Shown here piece after piece: positions 1-10,244 of a stretch of DNA of 64,000 nucleotides. This DNA is from Zygaena filipendulae (Eukaryota; Arthropoda; Insecta; Lepidoptera; Zygaenidae): contig OU015655.1 in NCBI GenBank assembly GCA_907165275.2, positions 508,501-572,500 on the forward strand, read 5' to 3'. A program made the translations under genes and the position numbers. The notes below the pieces were generated by a model. The model saw only the letters and a list, made by a program, of their open reading frames with translations. It had not been told where the DNA came from and searched no databases. Each line of letters starts with the position of its first letter. Within the stretch, counting starts at the first letter, position 1.

Positions 1-1018
1 CACGTCTGTTTGAGGTGAGAAATGTCAGTGTAAGTGAACGTACCATTAGAAGAAGACTGGCTGAAAGGAATCTGAGGGCATTTCGTCCAGCTCGCGCTCC
101 ACAACTGCTTCCAGAGCATCGTAGAGCTAGACTTGCCTTTGCGCGAGAACATGCTGACTGGTCTATGGAGGAATGGAAGAACGTACTGTTCTCAGATGAG
201 AGCAGAATAGCCTTAAGAGGTCCAGATGGACGTCAGCGTGTCTTCAGGCGCCAAAATGAACGGTTCGCTCCATGCGCAGTAATCGAAACCGTGGGTTATC
301 AGGGAGGGTCCATAATGGTTTGGGGAGGTATCTCTTACGAGACTCGTACCAATCTTGTGGTGTTTGATAGAGGCAGTGTGACTGCTCAGAGATACGTGGA
401 GGAAGTGTTAAAAGACCACGTCATACCTTTCGCACCATTTATTGGTGAGAACTTTAGATTAATGCACGACAATGCTTGATGCCATACCGCAAGATACGTC
501 ACTCAATACCTCGATGAGGTCGGGATTCAAGTTTTACCATAGCCGGCACGCAGTTCCGATCTTAACCCAATTGAGCACATTTGGGACAACCTAAAAAGAC
601 GTGTCCGAGCAAGAGTACCAGCCCCTACGACCTTAGAACAGCTCAAGACGGCTACGATAGAGGAGTGGCACAATATCTCTCAGTCGGATATTCAAGACAT
701 CATGGATGGATGGCCAAACCGGCTACAAGAAGTCATTAGAGCCCGAGGTGGTAACACTCATTATTAAAATTTGAATTAAAAAAAAAAGCGGATGATTTTT
801 TTCAAAACTAAACTCCTAACATTTTCATGCATTTTTTTTGCAAAATCCATTTTTTTTTATTGTTTTTTTAATAAACGGGTTTTTTCAAAATTTTTGTGAT
901 CTTATTTATCTTTAATGGTTGCTTTTAACATAACTTCCATTAAATATGGTCAAAATTTGATGACTACTGTAAAATGAAAGAAATACAAGGTGGGCGGTTA
1001 ATTGTGCCTGTGAGTGTA
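1..1018 (+). mobile_element. Tc1/mariner-type DNA transposon, 5' end outside window
   Basis: The transposase remnant is followed by an A/T-rich 3' segment. The element ends near 987-1018 in a sequence whose reverse complement begins TACACTCACAGGCAC, a likely terminal inverted repeat abutting a TA dinucleotide, as expected for Tc1/mariner. The left half of the element, with the other inverted repeat, lies before base 1, so neither the TIR match nor the TA duplication can be confirmed here. Confidence 0.75.
3..767 (+). pseudogene. Decayed Tc1-like transposase (C-terminal two thirds)
   Basis: The frame is open from the window edge and reads as a Tc1-family DDE transposase. A helix-turn-helix end (SERTIRRRL) comes first. 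The catalytic triad follows: first Asp in FSDES, second in HDNA, and the Glu in NPIEH. The protein ends at a TAA at 765-767 after RGGNTHY. Two in-frame stops break it: TGA at 477-479 directly after HDNA, and TAG at 540-542 just before the block holding the third catalytic residue. Both look like single transitions (Arg CGA to TGA, Trp TGG to TAG). The rest of the frame reads through without frameshift, so decay is modest. It can no longer make transposase. Unrelated to the host gene in the window. Confidence 0.9.
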
Positions 1019-1020
1019 TA

Positions 1021-2083
1021 AGGAATATTATATTATATTATAGGATATTTTTTAATTATATTAAGGGAAAATAAATAATAGTTTTTCCATGAAAAATTAT
1101 ATCTCTATTTAAACAAAAGTTTTTGCTTAAAAAATTCAATTGGAGTGTGTTCTGATCTAAATTTAATAATAGTGTCAGTCAAGTGTCATCACTTCATATC
1201 TTTTTAATAACACTAGATTTATTAAGGTTTTTGTAAGAATTGAGGTCATCAAATTGAGTTGAAACGATAACCTTACGAGTTAATCAAAGTAGTTATGGAT
1301 ACAAATCATAGGTCCTTACAAATCCATATCAAAACTGGGTCAATAAACTTCAATCATACACAAGGCTTTCATTTATGAACAAGGTGAGCACTGAGATTTG
1401 GTTTCTGGAAATTTGCTAAATGTTGACTGCAGGGAATAGCAAGTTTAGCCAATGTTAGTCATCACACAAAACAAGTCTCATAACAAAAAAAATTGGTGTT
1501 ATGAATGCAATGTGTTTGAATATACAATAAAATTTCATTAAGTGTATAAAATCACAACTGCTGATAGGCCTTTATGGACACAGAGACCGGTAATGTTTTT
1601 TCAATCTAATTTTAAAAAGTGATTTTTAGTTTTAAAGTTTTTTTACATATGAGGCAGCTCATTAACCAGTATAGGTGTCAACTTTTGATCACAGATTATA
1701 ATTTTGTTCTATGATAATGTATGTTGTTTAAATGCTGCATTTAGACACGTTAGACTTCTTCATAAACTTCCACTGATATAAATTCAGTAATTTGTTTGTG
1801 TAATCTTCTTATGAAATATTTTATTATTTAAAGGATAGGTTATCTTTAAATTTGAGTTCAATTCTACGAGTTAAATTTCTACTATAATAAGACCAAAATA
1901 CATCTTCATCATAGAGATGCTGTTTTATGTACTCTAAGGTATATGCTGGGTAGTTATCTTATTTACTTTATGATCACACAAGTATATACTTTAGTGAGAT
2001 ATACATAATCACATAGAATCCTAGGTACCTAATAACAGTGTTGATAAATTGGACAGTGGAAAGTTAGTTCCAGTCCAAATTAG
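1021..2083. other. AT-rich intergenic stretch, no gene seen
   Basis: No coding frame, tRNA-like structure or clear repeat boundary was found. The base composition matches the general background. Confidence 0.6.
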
Positions 2084-2088
2084 AGTAG

Positions 2089-2242
2089 TGATATGAAATA
2101 AACGATTCACCAGAAGGAAACTTGGTTTTAATTAACTAAAAAACTTCGACATTATGGAACAGTAATGACAACATCATAAGATACAAGATCATAGAGATAA
2201 ACAATATTAAGTGGCCAGTGTTATGGACTGAAATTCACATCA
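2089..2242 (-). repeat. 3' LTR of the gypsy-type element
   Basis: This 154-bp repeat is identical by eye to 4315-4468. In element sense it begins TGATGTGAATTTC and ends TTTCATATCA. The AGTAG target duplication lies immediately outside at 2084-2088. Confidence 0.93.
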
Positions 2243-2266
2243 TTCACCCCTCTATGTTTTTTTTTT
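2243..2266 (-). other. Polypurine tract of the gypsy-type element
   Basis: In element sense, a run of ten A, then CATAGAGGGGTGAA, ends exactly where the 3' LTR begins. A purine run at this place is the normal primer for plus-strand DNA synthesis in LTR elements and fixes the LTR boundary. Confidence 0.75.
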
Positions 2267-2344
2267 ACCCAAAGCGAAATCTTTAAGGTGAGAGGGAAGT
2301 CTTCGAGTTCTCTCTCTCTCTTGCTACAGAAGGATCTACCATTT

Positions 2345-2460
2345 GAGCTGAATGATAATTAGACACTGTACTTGATCCATCCTGTCTTTTAACTGGGAAG
2401 TGGAGCTAAATATTAATTAGACATTGTACTTCATCCATCCTGTTTTTAAACGGTGGAATA
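2345..2460. repeat. Two imperfect tandem copies of a 58-bp unit inside the LTR element
   Basis: The units 2345-2402 and 2403-2460 both start GAGCT and share TTAGACAYTGTACTT and CATCCATCCTGT-like blocks with a few substitutions. They lie in the noncoding stretch between the gag-PR stop and the polypurine tract, which has no recognisable pol or envelope remnant. Confidence 0.7.
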
Positions 2461-2882
2461 ATGTGGTGATTACGATTCTGTTGCAGAAGTTAGGCTTCTT
2501 CTACAAATGGCTCGTTCTTTGAGTCATGTACGTTCTTCTTTAAACGTTCAGATCCTGATACAAGCCACGTTGGTACAGATTCTCCGTTTGGCGATTTGGA
2601 AGGATAGTTAACTAATTTTCAATGTGAATAGCGACATATGAAGATCACTAATATACTAGTTTCGAAAGCGGTGAAAGGTTTCTTTTGTCAGAATGGGTAC
2701 TCGTCTTAAGTGAATTTGGCTAAAATAGTAAAATTTCGATACTTTTGATATAATAGTTTCAATATGGGCAATGTATGATCTAGATTAGGTATGTAAAGTT
2801 AATAGCCAGAGAATAATTGCAAGTAGTTTTCGATGGGCTCTGCCACCTGTAAAAAATACTGAGCACGTCATAGAAACAAAGC

Positions 2883-4289
2883 TCAATAACTCTTTCTTCT
2901 AAAACCTTTGAAATTAGGTTTTATAAATTCTTCATCTTCTTTAGTATAGTATCTGGTCTTTATAGCAATCGGTTTGACATCAGAAGACTTTGTATAGATC
3001 GATGCTGGTGGTACGTTAGCAGTGTCCATAACACAGATTTTCAAACTCCCCTTGGCACCCCCGAATTGGAATTCAAGACTCGAATGATCTTTTAAAATAT
3101 CATGACCTATGATGAGGTCTGCACAGAGATTGTCGACAACAAGTAATGGGCGTCTTTTGTACGTATAATGGTTTATAATGATAGTAGCAAGGCATTCCGC
3201 TTCAACGTGTGACACGTTATTCATGGAAGCTAACGTTATTGTTTGCTTTCGTGACTTTAGTTTTAGTTTCAGTAATTGTGCTATTTTCCTATCAATGAAA
3301 CTAACTGAGCTTCCGGTATCGATTAACGCATCAGCTCCAAAATCATTTACTCTGACATGTGTGACTGCCTTGTATAGACTAGATCGTACCGCAGCACAAA
3401 CTGCGCTTGCAGCATTTTCATCAAAACGCACATCAGCAGAGCCGTTACTAGGGTCTTCTACAGAAAAAGCCGCATTATTAGTAGCATGATCAGTTAATTT
3501 ACTAGACCTGCAGACATTGGCGAAGTGTCCTTGCTTAGCACACAGTTGACATTGAGCATCTCGTGCGGGACATTTGACTCTTAGATGAACGTTCTCTCCA
3601 CAAAAGAAACATCTTTGCTTCGATTGAGTAGATGGAACAGCTAAATTGGCTTGCTTTGGTATTGCATTAAGATGACACGAAGTAGTATTTTGAGGTGAGA
3701 TAGTTTGTGAATCACTTTTTGCAGTTTCGAGACATACAGCTTGATTTAAAGCCTCATCTAAAGTAAGTGAGAATTTTTCAAGTAAACGTTCACGAATATT
3801 TTGTGATGAGACACCCGAAATAAAAGCTCCTCTAATAGCCTGAGCTTTGTGTTCTTCAGCAGTAACTGCTTGAAAATTACAATCACGAGATAATATTCGC
3901 AATGCTCTGCTAAAATCGGATATTGATTCGCCCGGCTGCTGTTTTCTTGTCATAAGGGTATGACGGGCTAGCACCTCATTTTTAGGCTTTATGTAAATTT
4001 TATCAAGCAATTTCATTGCTTCATCGTAGTCATCACAATCACGAACGTGTAAGTAAACATTTGGCGAGATATGGTTGATCAGAAGTTTCAACCTTAATGA
4101 ATCAGCAGTATCTTTATGAAATTCTTCGGATAAGAAATTTGCAAATGTATATTTCCAATGAGTCCATTTTATTTCTGCTGATGGGTCGTTGAGCTCTGCG
4201 TCAAATTGTTCCGGCCGTAGATATTTGGATATTGAATATGTTATATCGGTTGTTTGAGAAAGGCTAGGTTGAGATATCGTATCAGGCAT
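2883..4289 (-). CDS. Gag-protease polyprotein of a gypsy-type retrotransposon, pol deleted
   Basis: An open frame of 468 codons. Residues about 20-190 are a retrotransposon Gag capsid-like region (KWTHWKYTFANFL; QQPGESISDF). Two canonical CX2CX4HX4C zinc knuckles sit at 227-240 and 247-260 and should bind the element's RNA. An aspartic protease follows, with ALIDTGSS (active Asp 324) and the flap-side LIIGHDIL near 393-400. The C-terminus reads RYYTKEDEEFI, the normal lead-in to gypsy reverse transcriptase, then diverges at about residue 457 and stops. This marks a deletion junction near 2915-2920. The start ATG lies only 25 nt after the 5' LTR. No stop or frameshift interrupts Gag or protease, so a particle-forming protein could still be made. 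Confidence 0.88.
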   Translation of the reverse strand: MPDTISQPSLSQTTDITYSISKYLRPEQFDAELNDPSAEIKWTHWKYTFANFLSEEFHKDTADSLRLKLLINHISPNVYLHVRDCDDYDEAMKLLDKIYIKPKNEVLARHTLMTRKQQPGESISDFSRALRILSRDCNFQAVTAEEHKAQAIRGAFISGVSSQNIRERLLEKFSLTLDEALNQAVCLETAKSDSQTISPQNTTSCHLNAIPKQANLAVPSTQSKQRCFFCGENVHLRVKCPARDAQCQLCAKQGHFANVCRSSKLTDHATNNAAFSVEDPSNGSADVRFDENAASAVCAAVRSSLYKAVTHVRVNDFGADALIDTGSSVSFIDRKIAQLLKLKLKSRKQTITLASMNNVSHVEAECLATIIINHYTYKRRPLLVVDNLCADLIIGHDILKDHSSLEFQFGGAKGSLKICVMDTANVPPASIYTKSSDVKPIAIKTRYYTKEDEEFIKPNFKGFRRKSY

Positions 4290-4296
4290 TATATAT

Positions 4297-4313
4297 TTTT
4301 TTAGTTAATTAAA
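4297..4313 (-). other. Candidate self-priming site replacing a tRNA primer-binding site
   Basis: In element sense the sequence after the LTR end is A, then TTTAATTAACTAAAAAA. It does not match the 3' end of common primer tRNAs. It is the exact 17-nt reverse complement of a segment inside the LTR (4353-4369). If transcription started at the LTR's AGTTAATTAAA, the first 11 nt of the RNA would pair with this site, the geometry known for Tf1 of fission yeast. The A/T-rich, partly palindromic sequence calls for caution. Confidence 0.45.
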
Positions 4314-4314
4314 T

Positions 4315-4468
4315 TGATATGAAATAAACGATTCACCAGAAGGAAACTTGGTTTTAATTAACTAAAAAACTTCGACATTATGGAACAGTAATGACAACAT
4401 CATAAGATACAAGATCATAGAGATAAACAATATTAAGTGGCCAGTGTTATGGACTGAAATTCACATCA
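4315..4468 (-). repeat. 5' LTR of the gypsy-type element
   Basis: Identical by eye to 2089-2242. In element sense it holds TTTTTTAGTTAATTAAA (4369-4353), a possible initiator (TTAGTT) that overlaps an ATTAAA variant polyadenylation signal and leaves about 35 nt to the LTR end. No classical TATA box or AATAAA was seen in element sense. The outer flank is AGTAG at 4469-4473. Confidence 0.93.
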
Positions 4469-4473
4469 AGTAG

Positions 4474-7400
4474 CTTTTATGAAGGCTGTTTATTCTAATA
4501 GGAGATGGTGGTTCTGCTATGCAGGCAAATGTGACCTATTCATCCACAGTAAAAAAAATATGATTTTCAGTACAAAAATATCTAGTTGCATGTACATGGC
4601 TCGAACGTCGTTCTACTTGCACGAACGGATAAGGCACTCGCTACGCTGCTCCTATTAAGGCATCACTTCCGCATCGAGTCCCCTAGCTGACTCACAACGT
4701 TCACTAGGTAGGTACTATCTAACGGAAAACAAACAGAGTTATGTATCAGTTCTACCTTGTAAATGACTCAGAAACTAATATGCAGGAAATTCATTCCCGA
4801 AATTATCCTTCAAAGCATTTAAATAATAACAAAACCCCAACTTACTTGCGCATCTGTAGACAGGTTCTCGGCGCTTGCACTCACAGACATCATTAAATTA
4901 TGCTTCTAACTAAGTAAAAGAACAAAAAACAACGGTAATAATAATATAACGTTTCAGTTTATGATCATATTTATATTTTTGAAAGCAATATTTTGTTGAA
5001 TTAGGGCGTTGTAGGAATTTTTTAAACACACAGCTCACTGACAAAATATGACTTCACGAAACGAAAACGAACAAGAGGGAAGATTGCGAAGAAACGAACG
5101 AGCGAACCATAGATAATACAATATGAGCGAACAAAAACGTAACTGCGAAACCAGTGATGTTGCCAACTGGCTTGACACTTGATAGTCGTGTCCGGAACCG
5201 TACGATAATTATCGTACACATAAGATAAAGGTAAAGGCAAATACTAGTGATTATTTGCTCAGTGGGCAATACTAAAAAGGATATCACATCTGACATTTAA
5301 TATTATGGAACGATTATGGAGGAGGAGCACCACAAAAAATTCCAACAAATTATATATAAATCCAACAAATAACTCACCACGATGGCGCTAGCGTAGCAAG
5401 CGAGAATGAATATCGTTGGTGAATAAAGGTACTTAGTTGATAAAACAGCATTTTTATAAACTACCAAGTTACAAACTACTAAGTACTTTTTCGTTTTTTA
5501 TATTCTCGACTGTTGTAAAATTTTAGAAAAAAATCGAACAATAGATAAGTTTGTGGAGTGAAAAATTGCCCGAGTGGGCGAAAATTTAAAAGTAAAAAAG
5601 TGGAAGTTTCTCTTTAAAATTCATCGTTAGCTACCGTAGCGCCACCACAAAATTATGATAAGCTACTCGACGGACACTTTTCATTGCTTTTCATAAACAC
5701 GGTTCTCCTTTTCTCTACCCTCCACTCGGTCTCGGTAGTCGGTAGTACTACTCTTTGTCACTAGAGGGCACAAGTTCGATGTTGCGTTGCTCTGATGTTT
5801 TTTAAAAGCTTTTATTTTTTATATTATTTTTGCTTATTTCTCTAGAGTCCACTTCGTATTTAGTTATTACAAAACAAAGCAAGGCGTTATTTTGCCACCT
5901 CACCTCCGACAATTTCGTTTTATTCTTGTTTAAATCGTTTGTACAATGAAACGACTATTATAATGTTAATTTTTATTTGTCTTTTAAGTTTTTAGTTCAA
6001 AACGATGCAGATATCGAATAAAGAGCGGTTCCTAAGCTCAATGGTTGCCTTTGAAGAACTAGCGAACCCCGAATAATACTGAGAAGCAGACACATAACAT
6101 AAACAAACATAGGTACGCGGATAGTGACTTTTGTTTAGCAGGCGCGAATCCTGCCCCTAAAAAGGTCGTGGGCAGACTGGGCACGGCCGCAATCCGATTT
6201 TTTATTTTTTTTGAAATTTTTTAATTTTGTTTTGTTTGCATAGGTATCACAATATCTGAACTACTAAACTGATTGGGATGACACTTTTACAACGGTTACA
6301 AGTTCCGAATTACACACGGTTCATTGCTTTTTTTTACCAATCCATTTGATATAAGCTTAGCCTATCAACCGTAATTAGGGTTGGGGGCACTGGGCATGCA
6401 TAATGCTGGATCGGCGCCTGTTGTTTAGGTAGGTAGGTTTTTTTTTTTGGTCCATAGCCAAAAGACAAAAAGATGGAATCCTTATAATTTCATCATGTGC
6501 GTTCGTCTGCTCCTATGTCACAGCTATTTTACTAGTAAGAGTTTAGACTAGCACTATAGGTAAGTACACTGTCTCCCGCGTATTATTCTGCGTGAATTTC
6601 GGGCCTCCTTCGGTAACTCTAAAAATAATCCATCATAATATATACATCATAATACACAGGGATAGTGTAGCTTCCAATCACGAAAATGTTTTTTCAATCT
6701 AAAACTAAACTAAACATTAAAATATTTTCTTCATTATCATAAATAGATCTAAAATAACAAAATTGCACCGTAAACTGGTAAGTCCACCACGCGATAACAC
6801 AAATTCACAATAACAAACACATTCCCTAACATACACTTATACATTTAATTATACTCTCTTATAGTGATATAAGTAGGTATAACCATGTTTATAAACTTTT
6901 CTCCTTATTTTTTAATTTTTATCTGCCTGGATTTAAGTTTGATCCGAAGATGGACTGAAGCCGCTGAAGTCTTTAACTGATTATAGCTTTTTTCCCCTAT
7001 GTCCTATTTCGATGAATTGTTCCAGACTTAGCTTAATCTACTACTGAAAACTGCATGACAATCCGTTCAGTAGATGCGGAGATTATCGCGAACAGCCAGA
7101 CAGACAGATAGACAGACAGACAGAAAAGAATTTTAAAAACTTTTTATTGTGCTTGGTTACTCTTCTTTTGTCACCCCTCTCAATTTCGGGTAAAAATATT
7201 CAACGTACTGCAGAATCGCGGATTCTACTCTTTTATTATAGTATAGAAGATATAGAAAGTGTTCATCAAACCTGCTGCATCCCGGATCAAAACTGAAAGC
7301 ATCTGTCGAGTACGCAAATAAGCAAATCAAGTAGGTACCTAGGTTACTGTACCTACTAGGTCTGATGGATACATAAATATAGCTATATAGGCACCAACCT

Positions 7401-7744
7401 CTGTTGCCTATTCGCCTGAGGTGCGAGGGTAGCAGAGGCTGAAGGGAGCGAGGGAAGGCTCTCGTTAACTATGCAAATATCCCGGGTGCGGGCTCCGGGC
7501 GGACGCAGCGCAGTTCGCAATCTGATCGAATACGTTCCACGCCCACCAGCGACATTGAGTGTTGAGAGCCGATTCAGGCAGAGGTGGCATTGCCTATTGG
7601 GAGATTGGGTATTTATTATTCATTGTATTTCGTATTCAATGTAAAAATATTGCATCAGTAAGATAGAAAATAGTTAAATTAAAAACAAACAATTGTAAGA
7701 GAAAATAAAACTTTGTCAGTTGTTTTTTAGTAAGGTAGGTAAAT
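4474..7744. other. Intergenic, no gene seen; scattered repeat debris
   Basis: No convincing coding frame. There is a weak inverted pair around GATGGCGCTAGC (about 5380) and TAGCGCCACCAC (about 5635) that may bound an old inverted-repeat element. At 6945-7125 an old retroelement tail ends in an ACAG-type microsatellite (7094-7122). The stretch 7430-7560 is locally GC-rich. Nothing else was recognised. Confidence 0.5.
6945..7125 (-). repeat. Old LINE/SINE-like remnant with ACAG microsatellite
   Basis: The segment holds ATCCGTTCAGTAGATGCGG followed by CGCGAACAGCCAGACAGAC. This wording resembles the lepidopteran interspersed repeats found elsewhere in the window (compare 34161-34345 and 61135-61330, which end in AACAAACAGACAGAC). 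The family was not identified further. Confidence 0.4.
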
Positions 7745-7870
7745 GAAAGTTACTCCATCTGGTAGCCTGAAAGAGATCGCTTTGTAGCGATAAGGCCGCT
7801 CTGCAGAGCCACTCAATACTTTGTTTTATAAGTTTTTAGTCATTGTACCGATTGTGATGTTTAATACAGT
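7745..7870 (+). repeat. LINE 3'-end repeat (AGAGATCGCT...AGCGATAAGGCCGC type)
   Basis: It contains the hairpin-like AGAGATCGCTTTGTAGCGAT followed by AAGGCCGCT, a signature I recall as the 3' end of an abundant lepidopteran retroelement. A divergent relative lies at 59385-59518 with a CAATAAAG tail. There is no coding part here. Confidence 0.5.
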
Positions 7871-8680
7871 GTTTTTCATTCATTTCATATAATATGTACC
7901 TAACGATAATAACATTTTATATATTTTATAGTTTGGTGCTAAAATATCCAATGTATTAAGAATAAAATCATGAGTAAAAATTTACATACTTTACCTCTCT
8001 CTAACTTTAGTTCAGATTTTAACTTATAAAGATGAGATTAGATCACGATGGATATCCTTATGTAAATAATAATGTTAGGTTTATGTTCTGTGCACGTATT
8101 TTGATGTAAATATAATTTTTTTTTTGCTACTCGCATTTTCGAGTTCCTTGGCACAATTATTTAAAAAATGACGCCGTAATTATAAAAGAAGAACCTTTTC
8201 CTGTCTTTGGCTATCCAATTGAATGTAAAAGTTGACAGATATCGATAATGCCTTGAAGTGCCTCGTAGTTTTGTTCAGCTGAGTCTGTAACGATACAGTA
8301 CTGCTTAAAAGTCATAGCATTATAGTATTTTTGTGTTAAGGGATAAAGTCGAAAATTGATTTATTGTATAGAAGGTTTCATCTGAACGGAGTGACTTGCA
8401 GAGCCAAGGTGGTCCCGGCGATAATCGCTGAACACCTAACAGCGTGTAAATCGTAGACTAATTTATCAAACAGAGGGCTTAAAATAGAAACATTTCCTTG
8501 GGATGTATTAAGTAAAGCAGTACTAGAAAGTATTCAAGTTGAGTATTATGAATTATGATAACTGAAAGCAAATCTTCCTTTTTGTCTAATCTAACTTATC
8601 ATACACGTAACAAACAGTCTCTACATCTCACAATACACTACCGTGTGACAAGTGATATCCTTATCTTCTTCTTGTTCTTC
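7871..8680. other. Intergenic, nothing recognised
   Basis: AT-rich sequence with no coding frame, RNA gene or repeat end that I can name. Confidence 0.5.
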
Positions 8681-8840
8681 TTTATAAATAAAAATGAATG
8701 TTTGTATGTCTGTCTTCTATACATTTCGAAACCATTGGTCCGATTGTGATGAAACTTTGGCGGGATGTTCTGCCACTGCGCCCGCAAAGGTTCCTGATCC
8801 CAAAACTCACGCGGGAGGAACCGCGGGGCACAGCTAGTAT
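8681..8840 (+). repeat. Interspersed repeat family E (ends AACCGCGGGGCACAGCTAGT)
   Basis: It begins TTTATAAATAAAAATGAATG and ends in the family's GC-rich tail before CAGCTAGT. It shares its start and GATGAAACTTTGGCGGG core with 14757-14936. These 160-200-bp repeats occur many times here in both orientations. They may be non-autonomous retroelements or Helitron derivatives; I cannot decide which. Confidence 0.6.
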
Positions 8841-9040
8841 AGTATAAAACAAAGTTTCTTCCCGGTGTCCGTTTGTCCCTATGTATGCTTAGATCTTTGA
8901 AACTAGGTACGCAACGGATTTTCATGCGATTTTCGCCAATAGATAGAGTGATTCATGAGGAAGTTTTATATCTATATTTCATCCTGAAGTTCCCGCGGGA
9001 ACTCCGAAAATACCGCGTGTGAAACCGCGGGGGCCAGCTA
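8841..9040 (+). repeat. Family E repeat, second subfamily, head-to-tail with previous copy
   Basis: It starts directly after the previous copy's AGCTAGT, contains ACGGATTTTCATGCGATTTT and AATAGATAGAGTGATTC, and ends GAAACCGCGG then CCAGCTA. The shared tail but different body shows two subfamilies joined at the common 3' end. Confidence 0.55.
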
Positions 9041-9096
9041 AAGGTAAATAAAAAAAACGAAGTAACTTCTGTATTTAACATAATATAAAGAATAGC

Positions 9097-9209
9097 AGCC
9101 CCCTTAGCCAAATTAACAAATTGGTCACGAAAATATGGCTAAGAGTTTTCGTAATCACGAACACTCTCGTTCGTCGTGACACGTATCACGTGTCACGCTC
9201 ACGACGATA
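9097..9209. repeat. MITE family D copy (CAGCCCCCTTAGCCAA end) with internal hairpin
   Basis: The left end CAGCCCCCTTAGCCAAATTA matches the ends at 12110 and 22899. Inside, GTCGTGACACGT and the following ACGTGTCACGCTCACGAC form an imperfect palindrome at about 9173-9207. The right end was not defined. Confidence 0.4.
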
Positions 9210-9218
9210 AGTTTCTAA

Positions 9219-9310
9219 CGGCCGCACTCAGAGTCGACTTTAATGATTACTTAGTCAAGTATAGATTTTTAAAACAAAACTGCCGCAATCAGAGACGTTC
9301 AGTAAATTAT
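9219..9310 (+). repeat. MITE family B, single arm (truncated foldback element)
   Basis: It starts after TAA (9216-9218) with CGGCCGCACTCAGAGTCGAC and follows the left arm of the complete copies at 36213 and 49922 through AAACTGCCGCAATCAGAGAC. The sequence then departs, so the loop and right arm are missing. Confidence 0.75.
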
Positions 9311-9369
9311 GATAAACCGTTTCTACTAAAAAAATGATATTTAAAAAGTTTTTTTTTTAAGAATTTTGC

Positions 9370-9472
9370 ATTATATCTTTTTGTATACAACCCAGACAAC
9401 GTGTATACAAAATTTCATTATGGTCGTTTGAGTATTTGAGGCGTTAAAGCGTAACAAACGAACTCAGAATCA
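9370..9472 (-). repeat. Family E repeat fragment
   Basis: It contains CCCAGACAACGTGTATACAA, AATTTCATTATGG and AGCGTAACAAACGAAC, matching the head half of minus-orientation copies such as 20744-20940. The GC-rich tail half is absent. Confidence 0.5.
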
Positions 9473-9475
9473 CAT

Positions 9476-10006
9476 GTCAATGTCTCTATCTTTTTGGTCA
9501 AAGTCTACAACGTTATCGTTGTTGTTTGTGATATGAAATAGCCGGAGTACGGGCATGAGACCCGGTCGGATGAGGTAGGTAAAGTAACGTTTTGATTTGT
9601 GACGCGCGTTCGATGCCTCATGTGACCGGACGACCGACGGAAACATCGGACCCGGACACCGGATCGCCAATGACCGGCCATTTTGTGACCATGCCATGTA
9701 CTTAGTGATAGCTGAACTATTTAAACTACCCACCATCTACCAGTTAGATTCTAACTCAGTAAACCATAGATACCAGCCGTCCATAATTTAGGCAAAGCTA
9801 TTATATTTTCTTATCCTTTTAAAATTTTACTCTACATTATCTATTAGGTCAAACAATGTTCGCTAGTACTTATAATTATGTTAGTAGTTCAATTAATTTG
9901 TAATAGGTAGTAGGTACCTTAAACTAATTAAATTAAAAAACTTATGTAGGTAGATACTAGTTTCAGGCACGGGCACGCATTATTGTGGTTTTAGCGTGAT
10001 GGACAG
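9476..10006. other. Intergenic, no gene seen
   Basis: Mixed composition. An 88-codon minus-strand frame at 9470-9736 has no recognisable domain and was not accepted as a gene. Confidence 0.5.
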
Positions 10007-10244
10007 TTGGACACAGATAAGCAATAACATGTTAACCCACAAAATTAAGTTACCTATTCAGAACAATTTATTGAGAGTTAGGGAACGTTTTTTAAGTATT
10101 TGTTTACCTTATTACATTGTTGAAGTATGTAACTAAATATTGAACATAAAAATAGTTGACAGAAAATGGCGCTATAATATTAAAACACGATTTACTCAAA
10201 ATTTCTCCAGTGTGGGTTAACACACTATTGCTTATCTATGTCCA
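10007..10244 (+). mobile_element. MITE family A copy 1
   Basis: A non-autonomous inverted-repeat element of about 238 bp. Ends are TTGGACACAGATAAGCAATA and the inverted TATTGCTTATCTATGTCCA, with subterminal GTTAACCCACA and GTGTGGGTTAAC completing TIRs of about 33 bp. Five copies lie in this window. There is no coding capacity. Flanking duplications are not clear for this copy; two others show TA, which suggests mobilisation by a Tc1/mariner-type transposase. Confidence 0.85.

Larger units (their letters stand above)
2089..4468 (-). mobile_element. Ty3/gypsy-type LTR retrotransposon, internally deleted (gag-PR only)
   Basis: The element is complete at both ends: two 154-bp LTRs (2089-2242 and 4315-4468) that are identical by eye, ending TG...CA, flanked by a 5-bp target duplication AGTAG (2084-2088 and 4469-4473). 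It is transcribed from the minus strand, so the 4315-4468 copy is the 5' LTR. A polypurine tract lies against the 3' LTR. The interior is only about 2.07 kb: one open gag-protease ORF, then about 640 bp without coding sense. Reverse transcriptase, RNase H and integrase are gone. Identical LTRs mean a recent insertion, so the deleted form itself may have been mobilised in trans. Confidence 0.9.

Noticed and set aside
8638..8925. 95-codon minus frame over 8.6-8.9 kb
   Set aside because: It is the antisense of two family E repeats.
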